Source: Cohnella endophytica (GTDB taxonomy: Bacteria; Bacillota; Bacilli; Paenibacillales; Paenibacillaceae). Taken from it: a stretch of 64,000 bases of DNA. Location of the stretch: assembly GCF_003628305.1 (NCBI RefSeq), contig NZ_RBZM01000013.1:1-64000 (forward strand), written 5' to 3'. Positions within the stretch are counted from its first letter, which is position 1. Every line of letters starts with the position of its first letter. Shown here in pieces: positions 17,915-26,997 of this stretch. Below the pieces are notes generated by a model that ran no database searches, had not been told where the DNA came from, and was given only the letters and a program-made list of their open reading frames with translations. Position numbers and translations under genes: made by a program.

Positions 17915-19972
17915 TTACTTCAATCCCCACAATGCCGGAACGTTCGGCGGCTCCCAGCCCGTAAGCGAAGTGTGGGCTTGGATGCAGTAGTACGTCTTGC
18001 CTCCGTAGGTAACCAGGTCGTTCACTTTATAGCTTACGTTCGGCGCCCAAGCGCTCACGGTTCCTCCGCTTGCATCGGTCGTGGCCGTAATCGAGGTTCC
18101 GTTCGAGACGTTGCCCGCCGCATCCCGCGCCGTTACAGTGAATGTATACGACGTACTGGCGGCAAGCCCGCTAATCGTCGCGCTCGTTCCGGTGACACTC
18201 ACGTTGGTAGAGCCGTAAGTGACCGTATAACCCGTCACGCCCACGTTGTCGGTGGAGGCGTTCCATGCCAGACTTACGCTCGAGGATGTTTTTCCGGTTA
18301 CCTGCAGGCTGGTCGGCGCCGTCGGCGGAGTCGTGTCGCCCGTTGACGGATTCGTCGTTACGGAAAGCGCGTTGCTTGGACCCGAGACGTTGCCGGCCGC
18401 ATCCCTGGCTTTCACAGTGAACGTATACGTAGTGTTTGCCGCAAGACCGCTAATCGTCGCACTCGTTCCGGTGACGTTCACGTTGGTCGAACCGTAAGTG
18501 ACCGTATAACCCGTAACGCCTACGTTATCGGTAGATGTATTCCAAGAGAGAGTTACGCTGTTCGATGTCTTGGCCGTCGATTGAAGGTTGCCCGGTACCG
18601 TTGGCGGCGTGGTGTCCGCGCCTCCAGTGCTTGCCAGGTCGCTGGCCAGCTTGTTCAAGAGAGTCTTGTTGCGGTCTCCGCTAAACTCCCAGAACATGGC
18701 GCCGCCAAGTCCTTTGCTTTTGATGAATGCGGTTTTATTCCCGAAAGATTCTGCATCGTCATAAGAAATATAAGTGCGATTGGACGAGTTGTACAAGTAG
18801 GGTACTTTGGCTGTATTATTCCAATATCGAACGTACCCGTTCTTGTTGATATAGTTCGCTTCCAGATCGGAATAATCGAACGAACCGGCTTCCCATGTCC
18901 CATTGGACACTCCCGAGCAGCTTTGATATTGCCCGTTGCCGCCCGTTGCGCAATTGGCCCAGCCGTGACCGTAGAACGGCGTTCCCATCACGATTTTGCT
19001 TGCCGGGACGCCGGCATCCAGATGGCCTTGAACTCCGGCCGCTACGTTAAACGACGCCGCGTTCGGAACCCCTGCCGCAGCGGCGGCAGGATCGTAGTAC
19101 AACGGGGCGTTATGCGCGCTTACCGTCTGCCAGCCGCCATTGAAATCGTAGGTCATGATGTTGATCCAGTCGACGACGGCGGCAATGTTGCCGAGCTCCG
19201 TATTCTGCGCAAACGACGGGCTCGCCCCCGAAGCAATCGTCAGTAGATAGGTTTTCCCGTCCGCCGTACCCGCCGCATTAAGCTTCTCGCGAATTTTCTG
19301 CAGCAGCAGCGTATAGTTTTGCTTATCCGCCGCTCTTGCGCTATTGCCCGCCAACCCTCCGCCGACCGGATATTCCCAGTCAAGATCAACGCCGTCGAAT
19401 TGATATTTCCGTATGAAGTTAACTGCGGAGTTAGCGAATGTCTCGCGGGTCGTTGCGGTGGCCGCAACGTCCGAGAACCGGTTCGACCAACTCCATCCCC
19501 CCACGGAGATGATCGTCTTCAGACTGGGATTAGCCTGCTTGAGCTTAATCAGTTGCCCGATGTTACCTTTGATCGGCTTATCCCACGTGTCCCCCGGGAA
19601 CGATTTCTGGGCATCGATCCACGGATCGCCGAGGACGATCGTGCCGTTCGGCGCGTTGATCGTACCTACTTCGTCCTGGCAAGACCAAGTCACGGGATTC
19701 GGCCCCGTCGGATCGGAATTTCCATGAATGCCGTTCCAGCAAATATCCGCGAACGCATAGTTGATATGCGTCACCTTGCTGACGTCCATGTCCGTGACAT
19801 TGTAATTTCTTCCGTAAGCCCCCCAAGAGGGGTAATAACCGATGATCTTATAACTCGAGGCCGCTTCCGCCTTCTGCACGCCATACGCCAACGAGGAAAA
19901 CAAAGATAGGATGAGAACAACAACCAACAGGACGACATTCACTTTTCGAACCACTGCTCCGCGTAGTTCCAT
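17915..19972 (-). CDS. chiA: Secreted GH18 chitinase with two FN3 domains and CBM5/12 (ChiA1 type)
   Basis: 685 residues, matching the size and order of Bacillus circulans ChiA1. A signal peptide ends near residue 37 (AEAA). The GH18 barrel spans about 40-455, with IISVGGW strand 3 and the catalytic motif DGVDLDWE at 193-200 (Glu200 as acid, Asp196 and Asp198 supporting). Two FN3 domains of nearly identical sequence follow (about 455-640), then a C-terminal chitin-binding CBM5/12 with WAPNVSYKVNDLVTYGGKTYYCIQAH. It hydrolyses chitin outside the cell. The ATG at 19972 has GAGGTGG upstream. A cre-like site lies just upstream, implying CcpA repression when preferred sugars are present. The leader also holds a terminator-like hairpin and a strong untranslated Shine-Dalgarno. 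Confidence 0.95.
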   Translation of the reverse strand: MELRGAVVRKVNVVLLVVVLILSLFSSLAYGVQKAEAASSYKIIGYYPSWGAYGRNYNVTDMDVSKVTHINYAFADICWNGIHGNSDPTGPNPVTWSCQDEVGTINAPNGTIVLGDPWIDAQKSFPGDTWDKPIKGNIGQLIKLKQANPSLKTIISVGGWSWSNRFSDVAATATTRETFANSAVNFIRKYQFDGVDLDWEYPVGGGLAGNSARAADKQNYTLLLQKIREKLNAAGTADGKTYLLTIASGASPSFAQNTELGNIAAVVDWINIMTYDFNGGWQTVSAHNAPLYYDPAAAAAGVPNAASFNVAAGVQGHLDAGVPASKIVMGTPFYGHGWANCATGGNGQYQSCSGVSNGTWEAGSFDYSDLEANYINKNGYVRYWNNTAKVPYLYNSSNRTYISYDDAESFGNKTAFIKSKGLGGAMFWEFSGDRNKTLLNKLASDLASTGGADTTPPTVPGNLQSTAKTSNSVTLSWNTSTDNVGVTGYTVTYGSTNVNVTGTSATISGLAANTTYTFTVKARDAAGNVSGPSNALSVTTNPSTGDTTPPTAPTSLQVTGKTSSSVSLAWNASTDNVGVTGYTVTYGSTNVSVTGTSATISGLAASTSYTFTVTARDAAGNVSNGTSITATTDASGGTVSAWAPNVSYKVNDLVTYGGKTYYCIQAHTSLTGWEPPNVPALWGLK

Positions 19973-20001
19973 TTCTTAAATCCACCTCTTCTCCCATAGT
20001 T

Positions 20002-20015
20002 TGAAACCGCTTCCA
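20002..20015. promoter_or_regulatory. cre-like site (CcpA operator) upstream of the chitinase
   Basis: TGAAACCGCTTCCA matches the cre consensus TGWAANCGNTNWCA at all fixed positions except one W. It lies about 30 bases upstream of the chitinase start, downstream of the candidate promoter, where CcpA could block elongation. Confidence 0.65.
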
Positions 20016-20046
20016 ATGAAGCTGTGACGAATAATATTACTGATCT

Positions 20047-20057
20047 ATCACCTCCTT
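20047..20057 (-). promoter_or_regulatory. Isolated strong Shine-Dalgarno in the chitinase leader (STAB-SD candidate)
   Basis: AAGGAGGTGAT on the minus strand is fully complementary to the 16S rRNA 3' end, yet no ATG, GTG or TTG lies at a usable distance; GTG within it is too close and meets a stop after three codons. It is 75 bases upstream of the chitinase start. Bacillus cry mRNAs use such untranslated sites to stabilise the 5' end, which is a possible role here. Confidence 0.5.
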
Positions 20058-20067
20058 AATAGAATAT

Positions 20068-20106
20068 AAAAAACCGAAGGGAAACCCGTCGGATACTAGT
20101 TCGGTT
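20068..20106 (-). terminator. Terminator-like hairpin in the chitinase leader
   Basis: AACCGAA pairs with TTCGGTT around a loop that contains a small GGG/CCC hairpin, followed on the minus strand by TTTTTATATT. It lies between the candidate promoter and the isolated Shine-Dalgarno, so it could attenuate the chitinase; alternatively it ends read-through from the DinB-like gene. Confidence 0.6.
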
Positions 20107-20192
20107 GATCGTTTGAATAGGACATAGAAGTATTTACGATGAGATTCGGGGATTGTGAGATGTAAAATGGGTGTCTGTAGGGGTGTTCTTTA

Positions 20193-20220
20193 ATTATAAG
20201 GGGTAAAATCATTCGTAAAA
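20193..20220 (-). promoter_or_regulatory. Candidate promoter of the chitinase
   Basis: On the minus strand TTTTAC and TATAAT are 16 bases apart, giving a leader of about 210 bases. The -10 is perfect and the -35 is weak. Confidence 0.35.
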
Positions 20221-20275
20221 GGGGACGATCATGCACTGGCGGGATAAATATCGCTTATCCTTCGCGATTGTTATG

Positions 20276-20302
20276 CAAAAAGAAGAACGCCTGGCGACGT
20301 TC
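20276..20302 (-). terminator. Terminator of the DinB-like gene
   Basis: GAACG and CGTTC form a short stem, followed on the minus strand by TTCTTTTT. It lies directly after the DinB-like stop codon. Confidence 0.5.
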
Positions 20303-20313
20303 CTCCCGGGTCA

Positions 20314-20841
20314 TCATTTCTTTTTCAAAATGCCCAAATATTCTTGCCATGGCCCGACGTCCGCCCTGTATCTCTCGGCCATTACCCGTACGATCTGCGC
20401 AGTGTGCGTTAAATCATGAACAACCCACGTAGAAAGCAGTTCTCTTAACTTCACTACGCCGAATGCCGGGTGGGAACCCGTCAGTTCAAGATGCAATTCA
20501 GGTACGATGAGCTCCTTAACTTTGGTAACATTCAGTGCTCTAATCGTTTTGAATGCAAGCAACTTTCGTTCGATCGAACTCTCTGCCTTTTCATTTAAGT
20601 GAGAATAACGATCAAATGAGGGGAATGGTTTGCTTTCGCCTTCTTGAATAATGAATTCTAACCTTGGGATCCAATTGGTTTTTTCCGCTTCGATGAGGTG
20701 CTCGATCACTTCGGAGACATTCCAGGTTCCTTCGCCTTCCTTACATTGCAACCATCCATCGGATAAACCGGTTAAAAAATACTCCAATGTTTGCGGCGTA
20801 CGCTCCAGAACCTCAATCGCTTCTTTCATATTAAAGTTCAT
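20314..20841 (-). CDS. DinB/YfiT-type putative metalloprotein
   Basis: 175 residues with the four-helix DinB_2 pattern: WNVSEVIEHLIEAE in helix 2 and STWVVHDLTHTAQIVRVMAERY in helix 4. The histidines in EHLIEAE and HDLTHTAQ fit the metal site of the DinB/YfiT superfamily. Members include thiol-dependent transferases in low-molecular-weight thiol metabolism, but this protein's substrate is unknown. The ATG at 20841 follows GGAGGAGCAGG. It is a single gene between two terminators, with TTGCAA and TAGAAT upstream as a possible promoter at 15-base spacing. Confidence 0.85.
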   Translation of the reverse strand: MNFNMKEAIEVLERTPQTLEYFLTGLSDGWLQCKEGEGTWNVSEVIEHLIEAEKTNWIPRLEFIIQEGESKPFPSFDRYSHLNEKAESSIERKLLAFKTIRALNVTKVKELIVPELHLELTGSHPAFGVVKLRELLSTWVVHDLTHTAQIVRVMAERYRADVGPWQEYLGILKKK

Positions 20842-20931
20842 AATTCCTGCTCCTCCACTCTAGCCACCCGGAACTGGTGTATATTCTATCAGAATTACAG
20901 TTCTTGCAACATCATACAATATCCGCGAACG

Positions 20932-20963
20932 AAAAGCGGCGTCCCTCAAGGAACGCCGCTTTT
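20932..20963 (-). terminator. Terminator of the helical-repeat SLH gene
   Basis: AAAAGCGGCGT and ACGCCGCTTTT form a perfect 11-bp stem about ten bases after the stop codon at 20975. Confidence 0.85.
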
Positions 20964-20974
20964 GTAATTCATTC

Positions 20975-23900
20975 TTAATGACTCAAGAAGTAATTCATCA
21001 TCGCCTTTCTTAAAGCGGCCCTCGTAACAGACTGCAATGTGGACAGATTGTCGGCCAAACCAAGCGATGCGAGCGGAGCGACTGAGGACATGATGTTCAA
21101 AATTTGAAAACCGAGCTCGTTATGATACACGTCCCAAAGCGTGCCCCACGTATCGCCGGCGCCGTATCCCGCCTGCACCAGTTGGATGCACGCCGGTATC
21201 CAGTCCCAGCCGAGTTTCTTCATGACGCGGGCGGCATCGTTAGAGCTGAGTCCCGCTTCGCACATAATCGCAAACGGTATCCCCTCGGAGAGATCGGTCA
21301 GCATCGCGCTGATCGCGCTGTCCAGATCCGCTTGGATGAAGCTCACGCCGATATTGGCGACCGATTTGAGCGCCTCGTAAACTTGCATATCCGTAAAATA
21401 TCTGCGATTGTTGTACGACTGCATCAACGATTGTCCCAGTTGTTCGAGCGTCAGCGTCGAGTTCCTTGCGATCGCTTGGGCAATCGTCGCCAAAGTCCAT
21501 GGGCCTTGAGGGCCGAACCACAAGCTAATGGCGTATTCGTATGGATTGCAATTCACAATCTTAAGTGCCTTGACCAGATCATCGATATTCTTATATCCGT
21601 TATTGTACAAGTATTGGACCAGCATGCTCGGGCGTGGGTCCGCCCCATAAACGACCTTGACGACCGTCTCCATCGGATAATTCAAGGCACGTAACTCCTT
21701 GACAAGTTTATCGGGCTCCGCTAGTATCCGTCCGATATCGGAAAGCGGATAGTCGACCTCGATCAGATAACGAAGGGTGTCGCGCAGGCTGTACTGCCAT
21801 ATACCTCTCAGTAAATAGTTGGCATTCGACAAACTCAAGCCAAGGTTGCGGAACTGCATGATCGCCGTCGCATCCCCGTTGCTTATATTATAACGAATGG
21901 CATCAAACAGATCTGTGAAACCCGCCTGCTTCATCGCAACAAGAAGATCGCCTTGCGACTTGTTAGGGAATGCCCCCTTGAGCGCAGGATAAACGAGCAG
22001 TCCCTTGTAACCCCATTGAAGCAGTTCCGTCGCGACACTCTGCATGTCGCTGCTGCCGAACAATTGCACCATAACAAGCGCCATCTCATTCACGTAGTTG
22101 CCGTGAAAGTTATAATCATATGCAAACAGGATACTCTCTTTCGTATAACCCGCTTGATTCAGCAATCGGGCGATCGTTACGCCGTCGAGATTACGGTAGG
22201 TCGACTGCACGACTGCCAGAACGTCATAAGCTTTGTATTGATGCGACGCCATCCAGGAGATATGAAGCACGACCGGATCAATTCCGTAATACGCGCCGAC
22301 TTTATTCACGATTCCTGGCTCGTCCAAGCCGAACAGCCGATTGGCCATCATAACTTCCAACACAGCAGAAGAATCCAATCCATACACGTGTTCAAGCACA
22401 CCTATCGTTTCTTCGAACGATTTACCAAGCGACTTCATGACGCTAATCGCATATTTCGCCGTACGAACATCCGATGCCTTAAGCGTAGCCTCGAGTCGAT
22501 TGGTCACTTCCGGATACTCGACGGCCATGACGTTGTCCATTGTCGACAGTGCGCCTTCTTTATAAATATAACCGTCGCAAAATGCTTGGAAGACTGCAAC
22601 AAGGACGTTGTCCCGCGAGTATCCGACAGCTTTGAGTCCTCTCGCCATGGCGACGGAATCCGTGCTCGGGAACAAATCCTTGAGCGCTACGGCCGCCTGC
22701 GTTGCCGAGTAGTTACCCCGGAACAGCGACTGAGCCATCGCCGAAAACGGATTGATGTTGAATACGGCGGTCACTGCAGTCGTAACGTCTTCGGAACGAT
22801 AGCCCAAGCGCGGGTCGCTTAGCCAAGCCGTCACCTGGGTGACAACCTGATCTTGGACTCCGGAATACAAGTTGTAAAGCGCCGTCGTGACCTCATTTAA
22901 AGCATAGCCGAGAGTGTGCAGCGCCAACGGCATATCGTTCATTTGGGTCCGCTTGTATAACAAATATTTGGCCACTTCCGTCGAGCTGTAGCCAGCAGCC
23001 TTGAAGGCTGCTCCGTTCAAGACCAACCCGTCGCCGATCTGATTCATCGTGAATCCGCCGGCCGCAAAATCCCGAATGAGGGTCGTCGTATCGGTATGGC
23101 CGTATGCTCGCTGCAAGATATCCTTTATCGTAAAGAAATCATACATGATGGAAACGTTCGAGCCCTTTAGTGCCCGAACGGCTTCGTCGGACGACAATCC
23201 GTATATATCTTTGAGGACCTGCCCCAGGAACGGGACATCGGTAGCGCCCTGGAACATCCGGGTTTGGTTCAAAAAGAGGAGCATGTCCACCATCGAGTAG
23301 CCGCTCGCTTCCGCGATCCCCCGCGCTACATCGATTTTGCTAAACACGAGTTGCATATCGACGGCCGCGTCCCGGTAGTTCGCATAACCCGCCCCGACCC
23401 AAAACTTGGCGATGTCCGTCGCGGAATAACCCGGAATCGTTTCCCTCGTCGTCGTATTCAAGCCGCTCGCAGCGAGTAGTCTGATCAGATTCGGACTGTT
23501 GGAAGACGAATAGACTTTAAGCGACAAAGATTTCATCACGTTTCCTAAACTGGATAGCGGATAACCTGCATTGCGCAGCTCGAGTACAATGTTGGTCGCT
23601 TGCGGCTGAGTAAGCGTGTTCGAAGGTGCAAGCCACTGCACGATATCGCCCGAGTTAAACCCGGCTCGGACAAGGCCGGCGACAACCGTCACTTGGCCCG
23701 GTCGCATCGTCGTGACCGTAGTCGCGCCGAACTGGGTCAGCAAAGCCGCAATCTCCGCAAGGCTGCCGCCAAGCTTCTTGCGGACCGCGTTCGCCGCTTC
23801 GCCCACATCGTAGCGATACGTCGCGAGTGACGAAGAGTCCGTCTGCATCAATTGAGCCATCAGGGCCGATTTCGTATTGATATCCGGGTTCGCCAGCAGC

Positions 23901-26812
23901 AGCGCGCCTGCCGTCTCGACGGCCGAAAAGCCGCCATTTTTCATAGAGGAGACGACGGTATCGATCCGGTGATCGAGAGAATACAGGGAGTTATAAACTT
24001 CCTCCGCCGTAAACGAACCTCTCAATGCGGCGACTGGGTTACTCGCGTAACCGAGACTTACCAAGATTTCGCCGATCGTAAATCCCGCGCCGCTCATCGC
24101 TTTTACCGTATCCTCAGGCGTCACGCCGTAATCCTGCAGGAACATCGCCCCGATATCCGCCTTGGCGTATCCGAACTCTTTAAGCAAATCGGCAGCGCGT
24201 GCCGGGCTCGCTGTATAAATATCTTTAAGCACTTGGCCCGCCTTGCTCGCATTAATACCTGCGGCTTTCAGCGCCGAGACGGCTTGCCAGTCTTCGTTCC
24301 CGTAAACTTCCTTCAACACGCGTCCGACATCGTTGCTGAAGGTCGTGTAAGTGTAAGTTGCGAATAATTTCGCGGCTCTTTCGTTGCTCGTGTCGTAATA
24401 TTTGCGCATCGATTCTGCCAGCTTAACGTTGGGGAAAAACCAGCTATTGGCCACGACCTGAAGGTCGGTATATTCCGCCTGCTTCAGCGCTCTGACCCAG
24501 TCGTCGGACTGGCCGTCCAAATAACTGAAATTTTTGCCCAGATTCTGTATGTTCAGAATGCCAGCTTCTTTCATGCCGATCAGCAGATGATAGACGCTAA
24601 TGCCTTGCGGCAAGAGCAGATTGGGCATGTTTTCGTTGGTGATGCGATAAACGGTATTCAGCGCTTTGATGAGCGCGTTCGTATTGTAGCCACCTTCGAT
24701 TAACGCTTTGGCCGCGACGCTCGCATCCACGCTTGCATTGTCCTTCAAATCCGTCGCCGTCTGCTCGGCGGTCATCCCCAGCATGCGATTATACGCCGCT
24801 CTGCCGCCTGGCGTGCTGCCGTTTGTAAACGACCGCCAGGTTAAAGCGGGAAGCGCCTTATTATCCGTGGAACGAATCGTGCCCGGCGCATATTTCAGCT
24901 CCAACGAAATCGGATTAACAGACGTACCTAGCGCGAGTTCAAGCCGGGTAGCCGATTCCGACAGCGTCGCGCCCGTAATCGCGACCGGAGCACCGGAATC
25001 CGTGAGCGTGAAGCCCGCAGGCGCCGTCGGCAAGCTTGCCAGCGGTTTGCTGAACAACAGCGTCAGCTTCGTCAATTCGGGACTGACCAGTGCGCCGGTG
25101 ATCGCCGGCACGTCGGGAATCGATACCGTCTTGCTCGCGCCGAATGTATATCCTGGCTTCGCAAACGATAACGTATACGTTTCCCCACCCGTCAGGAAAC
25201 CTTCTGCTTTGTAATTCGCGCCTGCTTGATCCGTACTTCGAAGCTTCGATACGAGCGCGGGCATCCCGTCGGCGTTCACCATGATGAGATTCGTACTCGT
25301 CATATTCGGAACCGCAGGCGTAAGCAGCAGATCGAATCCGCCAGCCGACGGATTACTGACCGTAACCGTAACCCCGATACTTGTCGGTCCGCCGCCCGAT
25401 CCCGATCCTTGCGTCACCGTTCCGCCGACATTGGCGGAAATGCCGTCCGCAACGACCGTCTTCGTCGGCTTTTGGACAATCGTTACGCCCGCCGCCGTAA
25501 CCGACGCCGTATCGATTTTCCCGTCCCCCTTAATCGTCGTTGCCGCGCCCGCATTCACGGTGCCTACTTGCGAGTTTTTCTGCAAAGTAACCTCTGCGCC
25601 CGCCGCTTGATCCGTTAAAGTTAAATTGCCGACTTTGCCGCTCGTTACGGTCAATTGCGCCGCCGCTACGAGTACGACGTTCGGAAAGTCGCCGTTCAAC
25701 GTCACTTCGCCGGTCGTCGAAACCGTTACGGTACCGTAACTGGCTCCGCCTCCGCTTGCGACTTGCAGCGTGGCGCCCGATTCTACCGTCACTTGATCGA
25801 CGGCCGTAGAGCCTTCGATAACGACCCTAATTTGTCCGTCGACCTTCGTTATGAACACCCGGGTCAGCGTCGAATCCATAATGTGTACGCTGTTTTTACC
25901 CCCGCCTTTGATCGTCGTCGTGCCTTCGACGACAACGCGTTCAAGCGTGACGTCGCCCTCCCCGACCCCCTCTCCGAGCAACAAATCTCCCTTTATCGTT
26001 ACGTTCCTCAGCACGACGTTCGGCACGTTAATCGCCACATTGCCCGCAAGCGTTTCTATTCCGGAAGCAGGTCCGTATGTTCCCGCTTTGTCTATTGAGG
26101 ATGAAAGTGCTGAAGGATTCGTAGGTAAATCGGCTTGCTTGCGGACACGATCCAGGATGACGACCGCCTCGGCTCGCGTCAGAGGTTGTTTGGCTTTGAA
26201 CACATTCCCGCCATAACCCTTCATGATTCCAGCCGCTACGACCGCGCTAATGGCTCCGCGACTCCAATTCGCAATGCTCTTGGCATCGGCGAATTTCGCG
26301 GATTCGGTATGACTTCCCGTATCCAGCTTAAGCAATCGCGCAATAATAACAGCCGCCTCTTCCCTTGTAACGGATGCTTCCGGACGGAACAAATCTTTCC
26401 CATCCCCCTGCATATACCCTGCCTCTTTCGCCCGCGCAACGTCCAAGGCATACCACTTCGCGGAAGATATGTCCGAGAATGAGCTTGTTGCAGCCTTCGT
26501 GTATTGAAAAGCACGGTTAATCATCACTACCAATGCTGCCCGGGTAACCTTGCTGTCCGGATGAAAACTGCCATCCGGCAGACCGCTAACCAATCCTTCT
26601 TGAAGCCAAGTCCGGATTGCGCTTTCCGCCCAATGGCCGGAGATATCCGTCTTTGCGGGCAACGAACTTTCGGATTTATCCAATGCCGCGAATAACTCTG
26701 CCGCTGCCGTTACATTCGATTGACCGGGAATCGGTATGAACTGTGCAAACAAACTACAAACAAGCACACTAATAACAATTCGCTTCCCCCAACCGTTCTT
26801 TTTCCTTTCCAT
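20975..26812 (-). CDS. Giant SLH surface protein with N-terminal SLH triplet, beta-solenoid and long helical-repeat domain
   Basis: 1945 residues. The ATG at 26812 follows GGAAAGGAA. A signal peptide ends near residue 37 (VTAA). Unlike the other intact SLH proteins here, the three SLH domains are N-terminal (about 52-234). A right-handed beta-solenoid-like stretch follows (about 244-457: VVLRNVTIKGDLLLGEG, then VTLERVVVEGTTTIKG), then a Ser/Gly linker and Ig-like sequence (about 470-670). The C-terminal 1270 residues are all-helical with a degenerate repeat of about 33-38 residues, core pattern ALK.AGY....V...L...YG, for example VAKYLLYKR and ALKDLFPSTDSVAMARGLKA. This looks like an extracellular alpha-solenoid. 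The function of that domain is not recognised; adhesion or protein binding is inference. It has its own promoter region and terminator. Confidence 0.9.
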   Translation of the reverse strand: MERKKNGWGKRIVISVLVCSLFAQFIPIPGQSNVTAAAELFAALDKSESSLPAKTDISGHWAESAIRTWLQEGLVSGLPDGSFHPDSKVTRAALVVMINRAFQYTKAATSSFSDISSAKWYALDVARAKEAGYMQGDGKDLFRPEASVTREEAAVIIARLLKLDTGSHTESAKFADAKSIANWSRGAISAVVAAGIMKGYGGNVFKAKQPLTRAEAVVILDRVRKQADLPTNPSALSSSIDKAGTYGPASGIETLAGNVAINVPNVVLRNVTIKGDLLLGEGVGEGDVTLERVVVEGTTTIKGGGKNSVHIMDSTLTRVFITKVDGQIRVVIEGSTAVDQVTVESGATLQVASGGGASYGTVTVSTTGEVTLNGDFPNVVLVAAAQLTVTSGKVGNLTLTDQAAGAEVTLQKNSQVGTVNAGAATTIKGDGKIDTASVTAAGVTIVQKPTKTVVADGISANVGGTVTQGSGSGGGPTSIGVTVTVSNPSAGGFDLLLTPAVPNMTSTNLIMVNADGMPALVSKLRSTDQAGANYKAEGFLTGGETYTLSFAKPGYTFGASKTVSIPDVPAITGALVSPELTKLTLLFSKPLASLPTAPAGFTLTDSGAPVAITGATLSESATRLELALGTSVNPISLELKYAPGTIRSTDNKALPALTWRSFTNGSTPGGRAAYNRMLGMTAEQTATDLKDNASVDASVAAKALIEGGYNTNALIKALNTVYRITNENMPNLLLPQGISVYHLLIGMKEAGILNIQNLGKNFSYLDGQSDDWVRALKQAEYTDLQVVANSWFFPNVKLAESMRKYYDTSNERAAKLFATYTYTTFSNDVGRVLKEVYGNEDWQAVSALKAAGINASKAGQVLKDIYTASPARAADLLKEFGYAKADIGAMFLQDYGVTPEDTVKAMSGAGFTIGEILVSLGYASNPVAALRGSFTAEEVYNSLYSLDHRIDTVVSSMKNGGFSAVETAGALLLANPDINTKSALMAQLMQTDSSSLATYRYDVGEAANAVRKKLGGSLAEIAALLTQFGATTVTTMRPGQVTVVAGLVRAGFNSGDIVQWLAPSNTLTQPQATNIVLELRNAGYPLSSLGNVMKSLSLKVYSSSNSPNLIRLLAASGLNTTTRETIPGYSATDIAKFWVGAGYANYRDAAVDMQLVFSKIDVARGIAEASGYSMVDMLLFLNQTRMFQGATDVPFLGQVLKDIYGLSSDEAVRALKGSNVSIMYDFFTIKDILQRAYGHTDTTTLIRDFAAGGFTMNQIGDGLVLNGAAFKAAGYSSTEVAKYLLYKRTQMNDMPLALHTLGYALNEVTTALYNLYSGVQDQVVTQVTAWLSDPRLGYRSEDVTTAVTAVFNINPFSAMAQSLFRGNYSATQAAVALKDLFPSTDSVAMARGLKAVGYSRDNVLVAVFQAFCDGYIYKEGALSTMDNVMAVEYPEVTNRLEATLKASDVRTAKYAISVMKSLGKSFEETIGVLEHVYGLDSSAVLEVMMANRLFGLDEPGIVNKVGAYYGIDPVVLHISWMASHQYKAYDVLAVVQSTYRNLDGVTIARLLNQAGYTKESILFAYDYNFHGNYVNEMALVMVQLFGSSDMQSVATELLQWGYKGLLVYPALKGAFPNKSQGDLLVAMKQAGFTDLFDAIRYNISNGDATAIMQFRNLGLSLSNANYLLRGIWQYSLRDTLRYLIEVDYPLSDIGRILAEPDKLVKELRALNYPMETVVKVVYGADPRPSMLVQYLYNNGYKNIDDLVKALKIVNCNPYEYAISLWFGPQGPWTLATIAQAIARNSTLTLEQLGQSLMQSYNNRRYFTDMQVYEALKSVANIGVSFIQADLDSAISAMLTDLSEGIPFAIMCEAGLSSNDAARVMKKLGWDWIPACIQLVQAGYGAGDTWGTLWDVYHNELGFQILNIMSSVAPLASLGLADNLSTLQSVTRAALRKAMMNYFLSH

Positions 26813-26917
26813 TTCCTTTCCGCCTTTCGATCCAAATAAATTGTCAGCCTGTTAGCATTGCAAGATATGGGCTTGATATCCATTCCGATTTCTTTCGACT
26901 AAATACTAAACGCCCTA

Positions 26918-26937
26918 GGTTAAATTGGGGTAAACTG
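26918..26937. promoter_or_regulatory. Direct-repeat motif upstream of the helical-repeat SLH gene
   Basis: GGTTAAATTG is followed directly by GGGTAAACTG, identical in eight of ten positions. It lies 106-125 bases upstream of the start at 26812. A related pair lies 98-117 bases upstream of the SLH gene starting at 39568. The minus-strand reading, CAGTTTACC with a second half-site ten bases on, is reminiscent of LytTR-type direct repeats. Confidence 0.35.
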
Positions 26938-26946
26938 CAACATTTT

Positions 26947-26983
26947 TCAACAAAAAAAGACCGAAAGCCCTAAGGACTCTCGG
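26947..26983 (-). terminator. Terminator of the DISM histidine kinase gene
   Basis: CCGAGAGTCC pairs with GGGCTTTCGG (10 bp with two G-U pairs) around TTA, followed by TCTTTTTTT on the minus strand. Confidence 0.9.
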
Positions 26984-26997
26984 AGTTCGCACAACGT

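Larger units (their letters stand above)
19973..20313. other. Regulatory intergenic region upstream of the chitinase
   Basis: This 341-base gap holds, in the minus-strand reading direction, the DinB-like gene terminator, a candidate promoter, a terminator-like leader hairpin, an isolated strong Shine-Dalgarno, the cre-like site and the chitinase ribosome binding site. No additional gene was supported. Confidence 0.6.
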
